Of a stretch of 64,000 nucleotides of DNA, positions 43,440 to 51,872 are shown in pieces (the stretch's first letter is position 1; the number at the start of each line of letters is the position of its first letter). The position numbers and the translations under genes are program-made. The stretch is from Sagittula sp048553715 (GTDB lineage Bacteria; Pseudomonadota; Alphaproteobacteria; Rhodobacterales; Rhodobacteraceae), in contig NZ_JBLZNC010000010.1 of the NCBI RefSeq assembly GCF_048553715.1, positions 35,633 through 99,632 of the forward strand, given 5' to 3'. The notes beneath the pieces are model-generated. The model was not told the DNA's origin, did no database searches, and saw only the letters and a program-made list of their open reading frames with translations.

Positions 43440-44708
43440 ATGACCACTGCTGACACCAACATGCTGTCCCCGTCACGGGCGACAACCGCCACGCCCGCGT
43501 CCAAGCGCACGCGCGACATCCGGCTGGATTTCTTTCGGGGCATCGCGATGTTTATCATCCTCTTCGCCCATACGCCGGGCAACCCGTGGACCAGCTGGAT
43601 TCCCGCCCGCTGGGGATTTTCCGACGCGACCGAGATGTTCGTGTTCTGCTCTGGCATGGCCAGTGCCATTGCCTTTGGCGCGACCTTTGATCGGGCGGGC
43701 ATGGTGCTGGGCACTGCGCGGGTGGGCTTTCGCATATGGCAGGTCTACTGGGCGCATGTGGGCCTGTTCTTTGCCACCACGGCGCTGGTGGTCTTTCTGA
43801 CCGACCTCGAGATCACCAGCCAGAACTACTGGGGCAACCTGAACCTGTGGATGCTGTTCACCGAAAGCGACCGCTGGGAAAACCCCAATATCCTGTTCAG
43901 TTTCATGACCTTGCAATGGGTGCCGAACCTGTTCGACATCCTGCCGATGTATATGGTCATTCTGGCCATGATGCCTGCGGTGATCGCCTTGGCGCGGGTG
44001 CATTTCGGGCTGGTGGTGATCGCTTCGGTCACTGTCTGGCTGCTGGCGCAACGGGCGCTGACAGACACGCTTGGCCTGCCGTATCTGAACTTCTCCGCCG
44101 AGCCTTGGCTGCGCGATGATGGCAGCCAACGACAGTGGTTTCTCAACCCCTTTGGCTGGCAGCTGATCTTTTTCACGGGCTTTGCCTTTATGCGCGGCTG
44201 GATTCCCAAACCGCCCGTCTCCGCATGGCTGATCGGTCTGGCCTTGGCCATCGTGCTGCTGAACATCCCGTTTTCAAACATCGGCGTGCGTGAATTCGGC
44301 TTTGACTTTGCCCGCAACTGGCGCGCGGACAACGGCCAGTGGTTCTCCAAATCCGACCACGGCATCCTGCGCTTTGTGCAGTTTATGGCGCTGGCCTATC
44401 TCGCGTGGGTCATCGCAGGGGACAAGGGCGCGCGTATTCGCGCAGGCTCCGGCACGCTGTCGCACCTGTGGCAGCCGACGTTGGCCATGCTGCTCAAGGT
44501 CGGGCAGCAATCGCTGGCGGTGTTTGTCGTCTCGATCGTGGTGGGCCGCCTGAACGGTGCCATTCTCGACATCATCGGGCGGGACTGGATGACTGTGACC
44601 TTGGTGAACCTGTTCGGCATGACCGTTCTGGTGACCACCGCCTATGTCGCGGGCTGGATGAAATCGCAGCCGTGGCGCGTGAAGGGGCCTGCCCATGCTG
44701 CGGCGTGA
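43440..44708 (+). CDS. opgC: OpgC, membrane protein for osmoregulated periplasmic glucan modification
   Basis: A 422-residue membrane protein with about ten helices and the OpgC/acyltransferase-3-type N-terminus RDIRLDFFRGIAMFIILFAHTPGN. In related bacteria OpgC adds succinyl or similar groups to periplasmic glucans. The stop overlaps the opgG start by 14 bp. Together with opgG and opgH it makes a compact operon like those of Rhodobacter-type organisms, although the order with opgC first differs from the opgGIHDC order I recall for R. sphaeroides. Confidence 0.88.
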   Translation: MTTADTNMLSPSRATTATPASKRTRDIRLDFFRGIAMFIILFAHTPGNPWTSWIPARWGFSDATEMFVFCSGMASAIAFGATFDRAGMVLGTARVGFRIWQVYWAHVGLFFATTALVVFLTDLEITSQNYWGNLNLWMLFTESDRWENPNILFSFMTLQWVPNLFDILPMYMVILAMMPAVIALARVHFGLVVIASVTVWLLAQRALTDTLGLPYLNFSAEPWLRDDGSQRQWFLNPFGWQLIFFTGFAFMRGWIPKPPVSAWLIGLALAIVLLNIPFSNIGVREFGFDFARNWRADNGQWFSKSDHGILRFVQFMALAYLAWVIAGDKGARIRAGSGTLSHLWQPTLAMLLKVGQQSLAVFVVSIVVGRLNGAILDIIGRDWMTVTLVNLFGMTVLVTTAYVAGWMKSQPWRVKGPAHAAA

Positions 44709-46215
44709 GTTTCTGGGCCTGCTGGGCGCGCTGACCGCCAGCCCGACATTCGCACAACAGGCCGAGCCGGGGTTGCAACTGGGCCGCGCCACGCCCTTTG
44801 CGCCCAAGAATGTGGTCGATCTCGCACGGCGCAGGGCGCAAAGCCGCTACGTCCCGCCCCAACCTGTGCCCGCGCCATGGACCAACATCAGCTACGAGGA
44901 TTACACCGCGATCTGGTTTGACGGGCGCAATGCCCTGTGGCGATCAGAGGCCGACACCCCCCTGCGGATGGATGTCTTTGCGCCGGGTCTGTATTTCGCA
45001 ACGCCGGTCGATATCTCGGTGGTGGACGGTGGGCACCAGCGGCCTTTGCGCTTTGATCTGGACGTGTTTGACAAGACCGACCGTTTCCCCGATCTGCCCG
45101 TCGATGACAGCTTGGGCTATTCTGGGCTGCGCCTGCGGGCCGAGCTGGAACGTCCCGGTATCTTTCAGGAATTCGCCGTCTTTCAGGGGGCGAGCTATTT
45201 CCGCGCCATCGGCACGGGCGACATCTACGGTCTGTCCGCGCGCGGTCTGGCCATCGACACCGCCGCGCCCGAAGGGGAGGAGTTCCCCGATTTCCGGGCC
45301 TTCTGGATCGAGAAGCCTGCGCCGGGGCAGGACACCTTCACCGTGCATGCGCTGCTCGACAGCCCAAGCGTGACCGGCGCCTACCGGTTCAAAATCACCC
45401 CCGGCCAGCCCTTGGTGATGCAGGTCACGGCCCATCTGTTCCCGCGTCGTGATCTGGACAACGTGGGGATCGCGCCGCTGACATCGATGTTCCAATACGA
45501 CCAGACGAACCGCGCGCGCTTTACCGACTGGCGACCGGCGGTGCATGACAGCGACGGGCTGCTGATCAACAACGGGGCGGGCGAAACCATCTGGAGACCG
45601 CTTGCCAACCCTGAAACGCTACAAATCAGCGCCTTTGTCGACGAGACACCCAAAGGCTTTGGCCTGATGCAGCGCGCCCGCCGGTACAGCGATTTCACCG
45701 ATCTCGAGGCGCAGTATCACCGCAGGCCCGGCGCGTGGATCGAACCCTTGGGCGATTGGGGGCAGGGGTCGGTGGCACTGGTCGAAATCCCGACCCCGTC
45801 CGAGGTCTTTGATAATATCGTCTGCTACTGGCGGCCCGCAGGTGGCTTGGCCGCCGGATCGGAACACCGTTTTGATTATTTGCTGACCTGGGGCGCGGAT
45901 GTCGCCTATGGCAAGGGGCTGATCGTGCTGAACACGGCCATCGGGTCGGCCTTTGACAATGACGGGATCATCGCGGTTATCGATTTCGCTGATGGACCAA
46001 ACGTGCCGCAGGATCTGTCGCAGCTCGACATTGTGGTCAACGCCAGCGCCGGAGAGGCATCAAGCGGTGTGGTGCAGCGCAATCCCGAAACCGGCGGTCC
46101 GCGACTGGCCTTCAAATTCCACCCGGGCACCGCCCGGCTGATCGAATTTCGCGCCCAACTGCGCCTCAACGGTCAACCGCTGACGGAAACATGGCTGTAT
46201 CGATGGACCGCATGA
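44695..46215 (+). CDS. opgG: OpgG/MdoG periplasmic glucan biosynthesis protein
   Basis: A 506-residue exported protein. The N-terminus LRREFLGLLGALTASPTFAQQ is a twin-arginine-like signal. The mature beta-sandwich shows the OpgG family blocks YEDYTAIWFDGRNALWR, FQEFAVFQGASYFRAIG, YGLSARGLAIDTAAPEGEE and FPDFRAFWIEKP. It acts in the periplasm on the glucan backbone made by OpgH, probably in branching or release. It overlaps opgC upstream and opgH downstream (ATGA). Confidence 0.93.
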   Translation: MLRREFLGLLGALTASPTFAQQAEPGLQLGRATPFAPKNVVDLARRRAQSRYVPPQPVPAPWTNISYEDYTAIWFDGRNALWRSEADTPLRMDVFAPGLYFATPVDISVVDGGHQRPLRFDLDVFDKTDRFPDLPVDDSLGYSGLRLRAELERPGIFQEFAVFQGASYFRAIGTGDIYGLSARGLAIDTAAPEGEEFPDFRAFWIEKPAPGQDTFTVHALLDSPSVTGAYRFKITPGQPLVMQVTAHLFPRRDLDNVGIAPLTSMFQYDQTNRARFTDWRPAVHDSDGLLINNGAGETIWRPLANPETLQISAFVDETPKGFGLMQRARRYSDFTDLEAQYHRRPGAWIEPLGDWGQGSVALVEIPTPSEVFDNIVCYWRPAGGLAAGSEHRFDYLLTWGADVAYGKGLIVLNTAIGSAFDNDGIIAVIDFADGPNVPQDLSQLDIVVNASAGEASSGVVQRNPETGGPRLAFKFHPGTARLIEFRAQLRLNGQPLTETWLYRWTA

Positions 46216-48107
46216 CAGAGTACGCCCGCGCAGACATGCCGCCGCGCGCGCCCTTGCAGATGCAACCGCAAAGCTTTGGCAGACCGGCGGCACAGCGCGC
46301 GCAGGCCCAGCCCCGCGACCCGCGCCATTGGCTGTGGCGGGCGGCGGCATTCATCCCGACCGTGCTGGTTACCATCGCGATCTGCGTGTCCGTCACCGAT
46401 TATCTGGGGCAAGGCGGTGTGTCCGTGATCGAGGCAACCGCCGTGGGCCTGATTGCGCTGAGCACCGTGTGGCTGGTGTTCGCGGCCAGTTCGGCCTGTC
46501 TGGGCGTGGTGCGTTTTGCGCGCCAGCCCGACCTGCCGCCGCAACGGCCTGCCACGGTCCAAGAGATCGCCATGCTGCTGCCCATCTATAACGAGACCCC
46601 GTGGGATGTGTTCGGCAACGCCGCTGCCATGCTGCGCGAGCTGCAAAGCATATCCGGTGACCGGTTTACCCTGTTCATCCTCAGCGACACCCGCGACCCG
46701 AGCGTGGCCGCGCTGGAGGAGCGCGCCTTTGCCGCCCTGCAGGCCGATGCCAGCGGCCCCGCGCAGGTGTTCTATCGCCGCCGTGCGCAGAACACTGACA
46801 AAAAGGTCGGCAATATCGCGGACTGGATCGAAAACTGGGGCGCGGCCTATGACGCCATGCTGGTGCTGGATGCGGACAGTTTGATGAGCGGCCACGCCAT
46901 CCGGCAACTGGCCGATGCGCTGGCCGCCGATCCCGACGCCGGCCTGATCCAAAGCCGCCCCGTCCTGATCGGGGCCGAGACCCTATTTGGCCGCGTTCAG
47001 CAATTCTCGAACGCGGTCTATGGCTGGCTGGTGGCTGAAGGCGTGGCAAGCTGGTCGCAGGACGAGGGCAACTATTGGGGCCATAACGCCATCATCCGCA
47101 CCCGCGCCTTTGCCCAAAGCGCGCGCCTCCCCTATCTGCGCGGCTTTCGCGGGCGGGATAAGCTGCTGCTCAGTCACGATTTTATCGAGGCGGGCATGCT
47201 CCGTCGCGCGGGATGGCGCGTGCGTCTGCTGCCCCGTGTGACCGGCTCATACGAAGAAACACCGCAGACCCTGATCGATCACGCCTTGCGCGACCGCCGC
47301 TGGTGTCTGGGCAATATGCAGCACCTGCGCCTGCTGGCCGCGCGCGGCTTTCACCCGATCACGCGGCTGCATCTGCTGCAGGGGGCGCTGTCCTTTCTGA
47401 TGTCGCCGGTCTGGCTGGCCGCGCTGGTGATCTGGGCGCTGGTCGGCATCACCGATGACACGCCGGTCAGCTATTTCTCGCCCAGCAATCCGCTCATTCC
47501 CACCTGGCCAGAGGCGATGGACGACACAATCGGCTGGTTCTTTCTGTTGTTCATCTACGGGATGCTTTTGTTCCCGAAACTGATTGGCGCGGCGCTGTTC
47601 GGGATGCGCCCGCGCACACGGATCGCCTATGGATCTGGCCGAGTTTATCTTGGCTCGATTTGTGTCGAATTGCTGCTGTCGGTGCTTTATGCGCCCATCA
47701 CCATGGTGCAGCAGACGACGGCCACGCTCTACGCGGTTCTGGGAAAATCCGCAGGATGGGCGCCGCAAAACCGCAGCGGCGGCCAATACGGTTGGGGCGA
47801 AACCCTGCGCTTTCACTGGGTCGAGACGCTATTGGGGGTGGTGATCCTTGGCGGGATGTATGCAGGCCACGTGCCCGCCCTGATCGCGCCCATTGCGATA
47901 AGCCTGATGGGGGCCGTGCCCCTGTCGCGGCTGAGCGGCTGGCGCGTCACCGATGCCTCTGCCCGCGTGCTGCGGCTGGACACACCGCACAGCCTGCGCG
48001 AACCCGCCATCGTGCGCACCGCCCGACAGGAACGCGCCAGACTGCGCCGCCTGCTGGACGGTCAAACAGTCCCCGCAGAGCCTGCCGCAACCATTGCCGC
48101 TGAATGA
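46212..48107 (+). CDS. opgH: OpgH/MdoH glucan glucosyltransferase
   Basis: Inner-membrane GT2 glycosyltransferase of 631 residues that makes and exports the beta-glucan backbone from UDP-glucose. Two N-terminal helices precede the catalytic domain, which holds LLPIYNETPWDVFG, the acidic DADSLMSGHAI motif and the RDRRWCLGNMQH (R/QxxRW) motif. Several membrane helices follow. I start at the ATG at 46212, which overlaps the opgG stop; an ATG seven codons upstream is less likely. It is shorter than E. coli OpgH (847 residues), mainly at the N-terminus. Confidence 0.93.
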   Translation: MTEYARADMPPRAPLQMQPQSFGRPAAQRAQAQPRDPRHWLWRAAAFIPTVLVTIAICVSVTDYLGQGGVSVIEATAVGLIALSTVWLVFAASSACLGVVRFARQPDLPPQRPATVQEIAMLLPIYNETPWDVFGNAAAMLRELQSISGDRFTLFILSDTRDPSVAALEERAFAALQADASGPAQVFYRRRAQNTDKKVGNIADWIENWGAAYDAMLVLDADSLMSGHAIRQLADALAADPDAGLIQSRPVLIGAETLFGRVQQFSNAVYGWLVAEGVASWSQDEGNYWGHNAIIRTRAFAQSARLPYLRGFRGRDKLLLSHDFIEAGMLRRAGWRVRLLPRVTGSYEETPQTLIDHALRDRRWCLGNMQHLRLLAARGFHPITRLHLLQGALSFLMSPVWLAALVIWALVGITDDTPVSYFSPSNPLIPTWPEAMDDTIGWFFLLFIYGMLLFPKLIGAALFGMRPRTRIAYGSGRVYLGSICVELLLSVLYAPITMVQQTTATLYAVLGKSAGWAPQNRSGGQYGWGETLRFHWVETLLGVVILGGMYAGHVPALIAPIAISLMGAVPLSRLSGWRVTDASARVLRLDTPHSLREPAIVRTARQERARLRRLLDGQTVPAEPAATIAAE

Positions 48108-48114
48108 ACCCGAC

Positions 48115-48405
48115 TTAGGGGCAGGTGTTGCGCACGACCGCGACCGCCCCCAAGACCAGCAACGGCAGCGCAAAAGCGCGGTAGCTGACCTGCAGCGTAA
48201 AGCCCAGATAGGCCGCGAAAGAACCGTTGAACAGCAACAGGCTCTCTTCGATTGAGCCGCCGTTGAACCCGCCCACCGTCTTGATCCCCACCAACACGGC
48301 AAAGCTCAGCCCAGCCGCCACGAGGTAGCCCCAGACACCCCAGCGCGGGGTCAGCACAAACCCCAAACCACCGGCCACAAGCGTCACCAAAACCAATGTC
48401 ATCAT
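48115..48405 (-). CDS. Small membrane protein of unknown function
   Basis: A 96-residue protein with three to four hydrophobic stretches and few charged residues. No family was recognised. It starts at an ATGA overlap with the stop of the upstream hydrolase gene, which supports that it is a real, co-expressed gene. It converges on opgH, whose stop is 7 bp away. Confidence 0.65.
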   Translation of the reverse strand: MMTLVLVTLVAGGLGFVLTPRWGVWGYLVAAGLSFAVLVGIKTVGGFNGGSIEESLLLFNGSFAAYLGFTLQVSYRAFALPLLVLGAVAVVRNTCP

Positions 48406-49238
48406 AGCGTCTCAAACCAATCCATTACGAGCGCGGACCACCCCTCGGGCACCACATGTCCGCCGGGGAATATTGCCAGTTCCAGCGCGCTGTCCGGCGC
48501 ACATCGGTCCCATGCGCGGCGCAGGAACGGGCCGTCGGTTTCAAACCGGTCGGCACGCAGATGCACGCAGGCGTTGGCCCTTCGCCAGATCTGCAGCGCG
48601 GCAAAGATATCGCCCTGCGCGCGTGCGGTCGGGTCGGTGATCGGCACGCGGTTCACCACACGTCCCTCCAGCGGCACCGTGCCATCGGTCCAGCCATGGG
48701 TGTGCAACATTTTCACCGGACCCGCGCAGCTTTCGGGGTGGGGGCGCCAGAAATTCCCGCCAAGCGGCGCATAGGCGGCAAAGCTGTCGGGCGCGAGGCA
48801 GGCGGTATAGGCCACCATGGACCCGCCGATGGAAAACCCGCCAAGGATCATCTTCGCGGGGTCCAGCCCGAACCGCGCTGCCGCATCGTCACGCACCGCT
48901 GTCAGAAAGTCCACGTCCTGCATCTGCTGCCCCGTGGACGGGTGGAACCGCCACGACCGACCAGAGCGCCCCGCGCGCGGCACGCCATCCGGCGCGATCA
49001 CGGCAAAGCCACGGTCGAGGTAACCGTCAACCATCCGCGACACCCGCAGCGCCCCCGCGCCAGAGCCGCCCCAGCCGTGCAAATAGACCACCGCGCCCTC
49101 GGGCGGTGTGTCGGGCAGCGCGATGTAGTAATCGCGCCCATCCACGCTGCAGGCGGTGTCTGTGGAACAGGCCACCGCCTGTTGCCCGAAACTCATCCCT
49201 GCCATCAGGCCCAAAGCCCGCAAAATGCCCGTTCTCAT
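48402..49238 (-). CDS. Exported alpha/beta hydrolase, poly(3-hydroxybutyrate)-depolymerase-like
   Basis: A 278-residue protein with a signal peptide (ending near residue 23) and an LpqC/PHB-depolymerase-type core: oxyanion segment VVYLHGWGGSG, nucleophile elbow GGFSIGGSM (serine about residue 140) and C-terminal PGGHVVPEGW with the catalytic histidine. Cysteines at the mature N-terminus suggest disulfides. Likely a periplasmic or secreted esterase; its substrate (polyester, feruloyl ester or other) is not clear. It is coupled by ATGA to the rhodanese gene before it and the small membrane protein after it. Confidence 0.82.
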   Translation of the reverse strand: MRTGILRALGLMAGMSFGQQAVACSTDTACSVDGRDYYIALPDTPPEGAVVYLHGWGGSGAGALRVSRMVDGYLDRGFAVIAPDGVPRAGRSGRSWRFHPSTGQQMQDVDFLTAVRDDAAARFGLDPAKMILGGFSIGGSMVAYTACLAPDSFAAYAPLGGNFWRPHPESCAGPVKMLHTHGWTDGTVPLEGRVVNRVPITDPTARAQGDIFAALQIWRRANACVHLRADRFETDGPFLRRAWDRCAPDSALELAIFPGGHVVPEGWSALVMDWFETL

Positions 49239-49708
49239 GGCCTGTCCACCGGCAACCCGCGTTTCAGCCAGCCCGGACCGGCACGGCTGCCCAACATGCC
49301 TTCGGGAACATCGATAATGGGCGAGACCCCCTCGGCCTCGAACAGTTGCGTCACCCGGGCAGAGCGCACCCCGCGCGCGCAGATCACGGCCACCGGCTGC
49401 TGCGCATGGCGCCGCGCCACCAGCACGGCGGACACGAAATCCGACCGCCGCATATCAATGCCCACGGCGTTTTGCGGCAGGCCCGTGGCCTGCCATTCAT
49501 CCGGTCTGCGCACATCCACCAGCAGGATATCGCCCTTTGCGGCGGCCTCTAACGCCTCTGGCGGGGTCATCACCCCGGCCTCCTGCGCGCGCGAAAATCG
49601 CGTCTGCACAACCAAGACACCCCCGCCCAACAGGGCGAGGGTCCCGATCCCCAACACGCGGCGACGCGTGACGCCGCCACGTGGGGATTGATCCGTATCG
49701 CGGTCCAA
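49235..49708 (-). CDS. Exported rhodanese-like protein
   Basis: A 157-residue protein starting at a TTG (49708). The N-terminus TRRRVLGIGTLALLGGGVLV is a twin-arginine-like signal or anchor. The rhodanese domain shows ILLVDVRRPDEW and the active-site loop CARGVRS with the catalytic cysteine. It may carry sulfane sulfur or act as a redox partner in the periplasm. It lies 6 bp after a YHS-domain protein gene in a four-gene operon. Confidence 0.8.
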   Translation of the reverse strand: MDRDTDQSPRGGVTRRRVLGIGTLALLGGGVLVVQTRFSRAQEAGVMTPPEALEAAAKGDILLVDVRRPDEWQATGLPQNAVGIDMRRSDFVSAVLVARRHAQQPVAVICARGVRSARVTQLFEAEGVSPIIDVPEGMLGSRAGPGWLKRGLPVDRP

Positions 49709-49714
49709 AACCGC

Positions 49715-50230
49715 TTACTTCACCGGCGCAGAAGAGCTGAACTGCGGAATGGTGTTGGTGGAGGCATCCTTGCCTTCGATGCCGGTCCAGTTGTTTTCCG
49801 CAAGGGTGATGTTGCCGGGAATGTCCTCTTCCCAAAAGCCCACCACATCCTTTGTGATGTTCAGATACAGGGTGCCGTCCACGATGCGCCACAGATTGGG
49901 GTTGGCCGGAACCTTGCCGCCTTTGGACACGCCGTAAGCGCAGTGACCGTCATAGGCGGGGACATATTTCGCAGGGTCCGCCACAAAGGTGTCGCGGTTT
50001 TCCTCGCTCGAGAATGCGAATGTCGCGCCGTTGTATTCAGCGGTGATGTCCGCCTTTCCCGGAACGGCGGCAGGCTGCGCTGTGCCCACGGGGTTCTGAT
50101 CCATGTCCCAATAGGCGACAACGTCATAGCCCGACACGGCAAAGCCTGTCTCGTCGATATATTGTTCACCGGCAAAGGCAAAGGTGGCCGAAGTCATCAG
50201 CACAGCGGCCGAGGAAATGATCCATTTCAT
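49715..50230 (-). CDS. Exported YHS-domain protein
   Basis: A 171-residue protein with a signal peptide (residues 1-20, ending AFA). The YHS-type motif VSGYDVVAYWDMDQNPVGT is followed by TAEYNGATFAFSSEENRDTFVADPAKYVPAYDGHCAYGV, the typical arrangement of periplasmic YHS proteins thought to bind metal. The ATG at 50230 has AAGGAC 7 nt upstream; a GTG just before is ignored. It leads an operon with rhodanese and esterase genes. The role is unknown, possibly metal or sulfur related. Confidence 0.83.
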   Translation of the reverse strand: MKWIISSAAVLMTSATFAFAGEQYIDETGFAVSGYDVVAYWDMDQNPVGTAQPAAVPGKADITAEYNGATFAFSSEENRDTFVADPAKYVPAYDGHCAYGVSKGGKVPANPNLWRIVDGTLYLNITKDVVGFWEEDIPGNITLAENNWTGIEGKDASTNTIPQFSSSAPVK

Positions 50231-50372
50231 CACGTAGGTCCTTTTGATCAGATCGTTTGGGTCTTTGACCTGACAATCGATACACCGCGTGATGCTAACT
50301 GAATATTACCCCTCGCGGCGGAGTGATGGCCCGTGTGTGGATCGGTTGCTGGATCAACGCTTTTGTTTCAAT

Positions 50373-50395
50373 ATTCACGCGGCGTGAGCGTGAAT
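50373..50395. promoter_or_regulatory. Inverted repeat with three GCGTGA half-sites upstream of the YHS gene
   Basis: ATTCACGC-GGCGTGA-GCGTGAAT is a perfect 8-bp inverted repeat with a 7-bp centre that itself contains another GCGTGA, giving three half-sites in 23 bp. It lies 142 bp upstream of the YHS start and 100 bp past the YaeQ stop. It is likely an operator; terminator function is unlikely without a T-run. Confidence 0.4.
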
Positions 50396-50494
50396 GCCCC
50401 AAAGTCGCACGAAACCCGATGATGCGGCCCGCAGGATTGTAACAATTCTACTCAACATAACACAGATTACAGGCCGCGCATGCCTCCATCGCGA

Positions 50495-51040
50495 TCAGCT
50501 GGCGGCTTTCAGCTCCACCGGCGTCAGGTAGACGACCGCATCCCCCAGGGCGACCATGACTTCGCCGTCTTGGATGTTGACCTGCATCTGCATGTTGCGC
50601 TGCGCCAGTGCGGCCAGCGCCTGTGTCTCCGGCTCGGGCAGGTTCACCACCCGCAGATTGCCGAACCGTTGCACGCTGCCGTTGATCTTGTCCCACCAGA
50701 TCTCTGCCGGACGCCCGCCGTAGGTGTAGATCACCACCTGACCGGCCTTGGCGCAGGATTGGCGCACGACTTTCTCGCTGGGCAGACCGAGGCTGATCCA
50801 GACATCCAGCTCTCCGCTGAGGCTTTTCTGCCAGATGTCGGGCTCGTCATCGGTGGACAGCCCCTTGGTCAGTTCCAGATGCTCATGCGCGTTCAACGCA
50901 AAAGCCACCAGCCGCAGCATCATCCGCTCGTCGGTTTCCGACGGATGTTTGGCCACGGTCAGTTTGTGGCTTTCGTAGTAGTGTCTGTCCATGTCCGACA
51001 CGGACAGATCAACTTTGTAGATGGTGGCCTTCAATGCCAT
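50495..51040 (-). CDS. yaeQ: YaeQ family protein
   Basis: A 181-residue protein, exactly the size of E. coli YaeQ, starting MALKATIYKVDLSVSDMDRHYY. Family segments include HPSETDERMMLRLVAFAL, PDIWQKSLSGELDVWISLG and WWDKINGSVQRFGNLRVV. YaeQ proteins have a PD-(D/E)XK nuclease-like fold, with conserved acidic and lysine residues in these blocks. Molecular function is not established. The gene appears to stand alone, 88 bp from the VOC gene. Confidence 0.9.
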   Translation of the reverse strand: MALKATIYKVDLSVSDMDRHYYESHKLTVAKHPSETDERMMLRLVAFALNAHEHLELTKGLSTDDEPDIWQKSLSGELDVWISLGLPSEKVVRQSCAKAGQVVIYTYGGRPAEIWWDKINGSVQRFGNLRVVNLPEPETQALAALAQRNMQMQVNIQDGEVMVALGDAVVYLTPVELKAAS

Positions 51041-51128
51041 GGTCTGCGCGCCCCGCTGCCCTGTTCTCCGCTGCGATAGACCCATCGCCCAAGGCATGAA
51101 AGCCCAAAGCAGCGGCGCGGGGCGCAGC

Positions 51129-51542
51129 TCAGGCCGAAAACAGCCCCTCAAAATCCCTGAAGCCCTTGATTTCGATCGGATTGCCGGAGGGGTCAAAGAA
51201 AAACATGGTGCGCTGTTCGCCGGGCTCACCCTCAAAGCGGATGACCGGCGGGATGTCAAAGGCCACGCCCTTTTCCGCCAGCCGGTCCGCCAGCGCCAGC
51301 CAGTCGTCCAGCCGCAGCACCGCCCCCATATGCGGCATCATCACCATGTGATCGCCCACTTTGCCACTGCGCGTGGTCGCAAAGGGCTGCCCCAGATGCA
51401 GCGACAGCTGATGGCCGAAGAAATCGAAATCGACCCATGTGTCGGTCGACCGCCCCTCGGCACAGCCCAGAATCTCGCCATAGAACCGGCGCGCCGCGTC
51501 CAGATCGGTGACATGAATCGCAAGATGGAAAACAGACTGCAT
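51129..51542 (-). CDS. VOC/glyoxalase family protein
   Basis: A 137-residue single-unit VOC protein starting MQSVFHLAIHVTDLDAARRFYGEILG after AAAGGAG. Metal-ligand candidates are His7 in the first strand, His48/His53 in FGHQLSLHLG and the Glu in FFFDPSGNPIEIKGF. Members are dioxygenases, lyases or resistance proteins; nothing narrows the substrate here. Confidence 0.85.
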   Translation of the reverse strand: MQSVFHLAIHVTDLDAARRFYGEILGCAEGRSTDTWVDFDFFGHQLSLHLGQPFATTRSGKVGDHMVMMPHMGAVLRLDDWLALADRLAEKGVAFDIPPVIRFEGEPGEQRTMFFFDPSGNPIEIKGFRDFEGLFSA

Positions 51543-51737
51543 GGCGGCTCCTTTGGATATGCCCGGAATGTGCGCGAAACTTGCCCATTTGCTGTGCAGC
51601 GTAAAGGGGCGGGATTTCACACCCCACCCCCCAGCAGACCCCGCCAAAGCAGTGCCCCGGCCATAACAAAGCCAATACCATTCAGAAACTTAATCACCCG
51701 ATAACCACGTTTTGCGACAGCGGAATGACACCCTAAC

Positions 51738-51773
51738 TATAAACAAAACTTATATTGATAGTCTTATTATAAT
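51738..51773 (+). promoter_or_regulatory. LysR-type operator and -10 upstream of the hydantoin operon
   Basis: The 330-bp gap from 51543 to 51872 has no gene, and its middle is strikingly AT-rich. It holds TATAA-ACAAAAC-TTATA (51738-51754), a T-N11-A inverted repeat typical of LysR sites, and a perfect -10 TATAAT (51768-51773) without a good -35, as expected for an activator-dependent promoter. The LysR gene of this operon (57969-58907) is the likely regulator. Confidence 0.5.
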
Positions 51774-51872
51774 CGGGATTTCTATTGCCCGAGCAGGGTG
51801 GATCCGGCTCCTAAAAGGCATGTCTCGCCTCCCTCAAATCAAGAAGACAGCCCACCAACACGGAGTTTCCAC

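Noticed and set aside
51543..51872. Possible small gene in the AT-rich gap before the hydantoin operon
   Set aside because: Short frames there have no ribosome site or recognisable product; the gap is better explained as a regulatory region.
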